Assembly: GCA_028283725.1 (NCBI GenBank)
Contig: JAPWKC010000003.1
Span: forward strand, 310,001-374,000
Origin: Neorhizobium sp.
GTDB lineage: Bacteria; Pseudomonadota; Alphaproteobacteria; Rhizobiales; Rhizobiaceae
Direction: 5' to 3'
Length of the DNA stretch: 64,000 bases
Each line of letters opens with the position of its first letter. The stretch's first letter is position 1. The position numbers were made by a program, and so were the translations under genes. The notes beneath the pieces are model-generated. The model was not told where the DNA came from. It made no database searches and saw nothing but the letters and a program-made list of their open reading frames with translations. Below, in pieces: positions 61,869 to 64,000 of the stretch.

Positions 61869-64000
61869 TTACGTCCGGGGCTTCAGGTTTTCGGGGTCAT
61901 AGAGCGGCTTGTAGCCGACCGCGACCACTTCCACCGGAAAGTCCTCGTTGAAGTAGTTGACCGTCAGCGTGCGGCCGATCTCGCAATAGTCATGCGGCAG
62001 ATAGGCGAGCGCGATATTCTTGCCGATGGTCGGGCCATAGGCGATCGAGGTCGTGTAGGAGCGGCGGCCGAGGGCATCGATCAGCACCTCGCCGGTTTCA
62101 GGATCCATCACCGGCAGCGAGCCGACCGGGTAGCGGGCCACACCTTCGGCATCGACATTCTGCGTCATCACCAGCGTGCAGAGCATGGCCGGCTGGTGGG
62201 CGCGGGCCTTGTATTCCAGGTGCTTGCCCTTGCCGCGGAAATCGGCTTCCTTCACCTTCGGACGGGCAAGATCCGCCTCGATCAGGTTATACTGGGTAAT
62301 CAGGTCGGCATTCTGCAGGCGCAGCGATTTTTCCATGCGGCGCGAATTGGCATAGGTCTCGACGCCGAAGGCCATCACGCCGGTTGCGCGCAGCGCATCC
62401 CAGACGGCAAGGCCGTCCTCGTATTTCAGATGCAGTTCCCAGCCCTGCTCGCCGACATAGGAAATGCGGAAGGCGGTGACGGCCTTGCCGGCGATCTCGA
62501 TCGGCTTGATCGCTGCGAAGGCGAAGTTCTCCGCATCGAGGCCGGCGGGATCGGCGACGACCGTCTTCAGCGTGTCGCGGGCGTTCGGGCCCCAGATGCC
62601 GATGGTGATGAACTTTTCCGAGACGTCTGAAATGGTCACGTCGAGGCCTTTGTCCTCGGCGATGCGCTTCATATAATGGTAGTCGCGCGGGCCGGCATCC
62701 GCCCCGTTCACCAGGCGGCAGCGGTCGCTCAGACGGAAGACGGTGAAGTCGGCGCGCACCATGCCCTCGTCATCGAGGAAGTGGGTATAGATGCCCTTGC
62801 CGATATTGGCGTCGCCACCGATCTTTGCGGCGCAGAGCCATTCCATCAGCTCGACATGGTCGGGGCCGGCAATATCCACCATGTGGAAATGCGAGAGGTT
62901 GACGATGCCGCAATCCTCGCTCATCGCCAGATGTTCGGCATTCGAGACGCGCCAGAAATGGCGGTTGTCCCATTCGTTTTCGCGCACCGGCACTTGTGTC
63001 GCGTATTTTTCCAGAAGATGCGCGTTGGCGGCATAGCCGTGGGCGCGTTCCCAGCCGCCGAGTTCCATGAAGTGGCCGCCAAGCTCCTTCTCGCGCTCGT
63101 AGAAGGGCGAGCGCTTGATGTCGCGGCCGGTGCCGTAGGGTTCGCGCGGGTGGACCGCCGGGAAGTAGATTTTTTGCGCGGCCTCATAGGTGCGGCCATG
63201 GATGAAGTCCTCGGTCAGCTGGTGGCCGTAGAAACGCGAATAATCGATCGAGGAATGGTCGACTTCGGTGCGTCCGTCGGTCATCCAGTCGGCGATCAGC
63301 TTGCCGTAGCCGGGGCCGTCCTTCACCCAGATGGCAACGCAGTACCAGAGGCCGCGCACCTTCTGGCTTTCGCCGCACGACGCGCCGCCGGCGGCCGAGA
63401 CCTGCAATAGGCCGTTGAAGGAATGGCCCTCGTTATAGCCGAGCTCGCCGAGGATCGGGGTCAGTTCCATCGCACGCTCGAGCGGGGTCAGGATCTGTTC
63501 CATGTCGAGGTCGCGCTGCGAAGGCGAGAGGCGTGCCTCATGCTTTTCGAGGATATCGCGCGGGTGGCAGAGGCGGGGATTGTCGGTCTCGTAGTAACCC
63601 CACTCGATCTGGCCGCCTTCGGTCGTCTTCGGGTCGCCGGTGTCGCGCATGTAAGCCGAATTGCCCTGGTCGCGCAGGAGCGGGAAGCCGATCTCCTTGC
63701 CCGTGCCTTCGAATTCGTTATAGGGGCCGAAAAAGGTGAGCGGATGATCGACCGGCATGACGGGCAGGTCCTCGCCGACCATTTCGGCGATCAGGCGGCC
63801 CCAGATGCCGGCGCAGACGATGACGTGATCGGCCATGATCGTGCCGCGATGGGTGACGACGCCCTTGATGCGGCCGTTCTCGACGATCAGCGATTGTGCC
63901 GGCGTGTTGCCGAAGACCTTCAGCTTGCCCGCCTTTTCGGCGGCATCGACCAGTTTGCCGGCAACCGTCTGCGAGCGCGGGATGACAAGGCCGGCATCGG
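61869..64000 (-). CDS. GcvT-fused FAD-dependent dehydrogenase (dimethylglycine/sarcosine dehydrogenase family), 5' end beyond window
   Basis: At least 710 residues are visible and the frame is open through 64000, so the N-terminal FAD motif lies outside. The visible part covers the end of a DAO domain (MADHVIVCAGIWG), a linker domain, and the C-terminal GCV_T folate-binding region (SNAEHLAMSEDCGIVNLSHF; FRISYVGEQGWELHL; GVETYANSRRMEKSLRL). The family demethylates dimethylglycine or sarcosine with tetrahydrofolate. An internal ATG at 63836 is not the true start. No partner genes are seen. Confidence 0.88.
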   Translation of the reverse strand, partial: DAGLVIPRSQTVAGKLVDAAEKAGKLKVFGNTPAQSLIVENGRIKGVVTHRGTIMADHVIVCAGIWGRLIAEMVGEDLPVMPVDHPLTFFGPYNEFEGTGKEIGFPLLRDQGNSAYMRDTGDPKTTEGGQIEWGYYETDNPRLCHPRDILEKHEARLSPSQRDLDMEQILTPLERAMELTPILGELGYNEGHSFNGLLQVSAAGGASCGESQKVRGLWYCVAIWVKDGPGYGKLIADWMTDGRTEVDHSSIDYSRFYGHQLTEDFIHGRTYEAAQKIYFPAVHPREPYGTGRDIKRSPFYEREKELGGHFMELGGWERAHGYAANAHLLEKYATQVPVRENEWDNRHFWRVSNAEHLAMSEDCGIVNLSHFHMVDIAGPDHVELMEWLCAAKIGGDANIGKGIYTHFLDDEGMVRADFTVFRLSDRCRLVNGADAGPRDYHYMKRIAEDKGLDVTISDVSEKFITIGIWGPNARDTLKTVVADPAGLDAENFAFAAIKPIEIAGKAVTAFRISYVGEQGWELHLKYEDGLAVWDALRATGVMAFGVETYANSRRMEKSLRLQNADLITQYNLIEADLARPKVKEADFRGKGKHLEYKARAHQPAMLCTLVMTQNVDAEGVARYPVGSLPVMDPETGEVLIDALGRRSYTTSIAYGPTIGKNIALAYLPHDYCEIGRTLTVNYFNEDFPVEVVAVGYKPLYDPENLKPRT

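Overview
The window looks like an ordinary stretch of a Rhizobiaceae (Alphaproteobacteria, Rhizobium/Agrobacterium group) chromosome. The evidence is high GC, the gene set (homospermidine synthase, CpdR, an Atu4866-type protein, an Omp10-type lipoprotein), the order cpdR / N-formylglutamate amidohydrolase / MmgR-type sRNA / inositol-monophosphatase-like gene, and a RpoH promoter with a ROSE-type RNA thermometer in front of an hsp20 gene. No IS element, prophage, integrase, CRISPR array or replication origin was seen. The species cannot be fixed from the sequence alone.

Layout. 0-7 kb: a three-gene minus-strand operon of two transglutaminase-like proteins around a circularly permuted ATP-grasp/alpha-E fusion, a little-characterised peptide-ligase type of system that continues towards or past the left edge. 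7-13 kb: an SbmA/BacA-like ABC protein with a degenerate ATPase domain coupled to a DUF1003 protein, a drug/metabolite exporter and a UvrD-type helicase (frameshifted). 13-17 kb: small membrane and lipoprotein genes, tRNA-Val(GAC), cpdR, an amidohydrolase, the MmgR-like sRNA and hisN (frameshifted). 17-23 kb: a lipase-like hydrolase, the heat-inducible hsp20 unit, a mazEF pair, a bile-acid-symporter family protein, a LysR regulator and threonine aldolase.

23-31 kb: glutamate synthase gltB (frameshifted) and gltD, with a vapBC toxin-antitoxin pair sitting between the two subunit genes. 31-41 kb: envelope and polysaccharide functions (SGNH-like protein, lytic transglycosylase, GalU, sugar transporter with twin operator-like repeats, beta-barrel porin, KdsD, NfeD/SPFH pair). 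41-45 kb: queCDE for 7-deazaguanine synthesis, an SDR and ferrochelatase. 45-52 kb: a 5'-nucleotidase with a LysM tail (frameshifted), Omp10-like lipoprotein, homospermidine synthase, and a LysR/SDR divergon. 52-64 kb: a pabB/class IV aminotransferase pair, oligoendopeptidase F, a sigma-54 response regulator, a DUF882 protein, an esterase, a repeat-rich gap and a partial GcvT-fused FAD dehydrogenase running off the right edge.

Two patterns cut across the window. First, four conserved genes (a uvrD-like gene, hisN, gltB, a 5'-nucleotidase) are each broken by what is most simply one extra base, each time lengthening a short homopolymer; this smells of sequencing or assembly error but could be real. 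Second, short tandem repeats of 10-30 bp recur in intergenic gaps and at gene starts, and an 81-bp dispersed intergenic element occurs in two good copies and one decayed copy. I see no clearly new multi-gene system; the best candidates for follow-up are the transglutaminase/ATP-grasp operon, the pseudo-ATPase ABC protein, and the vapBC insertion inside the glt operon.
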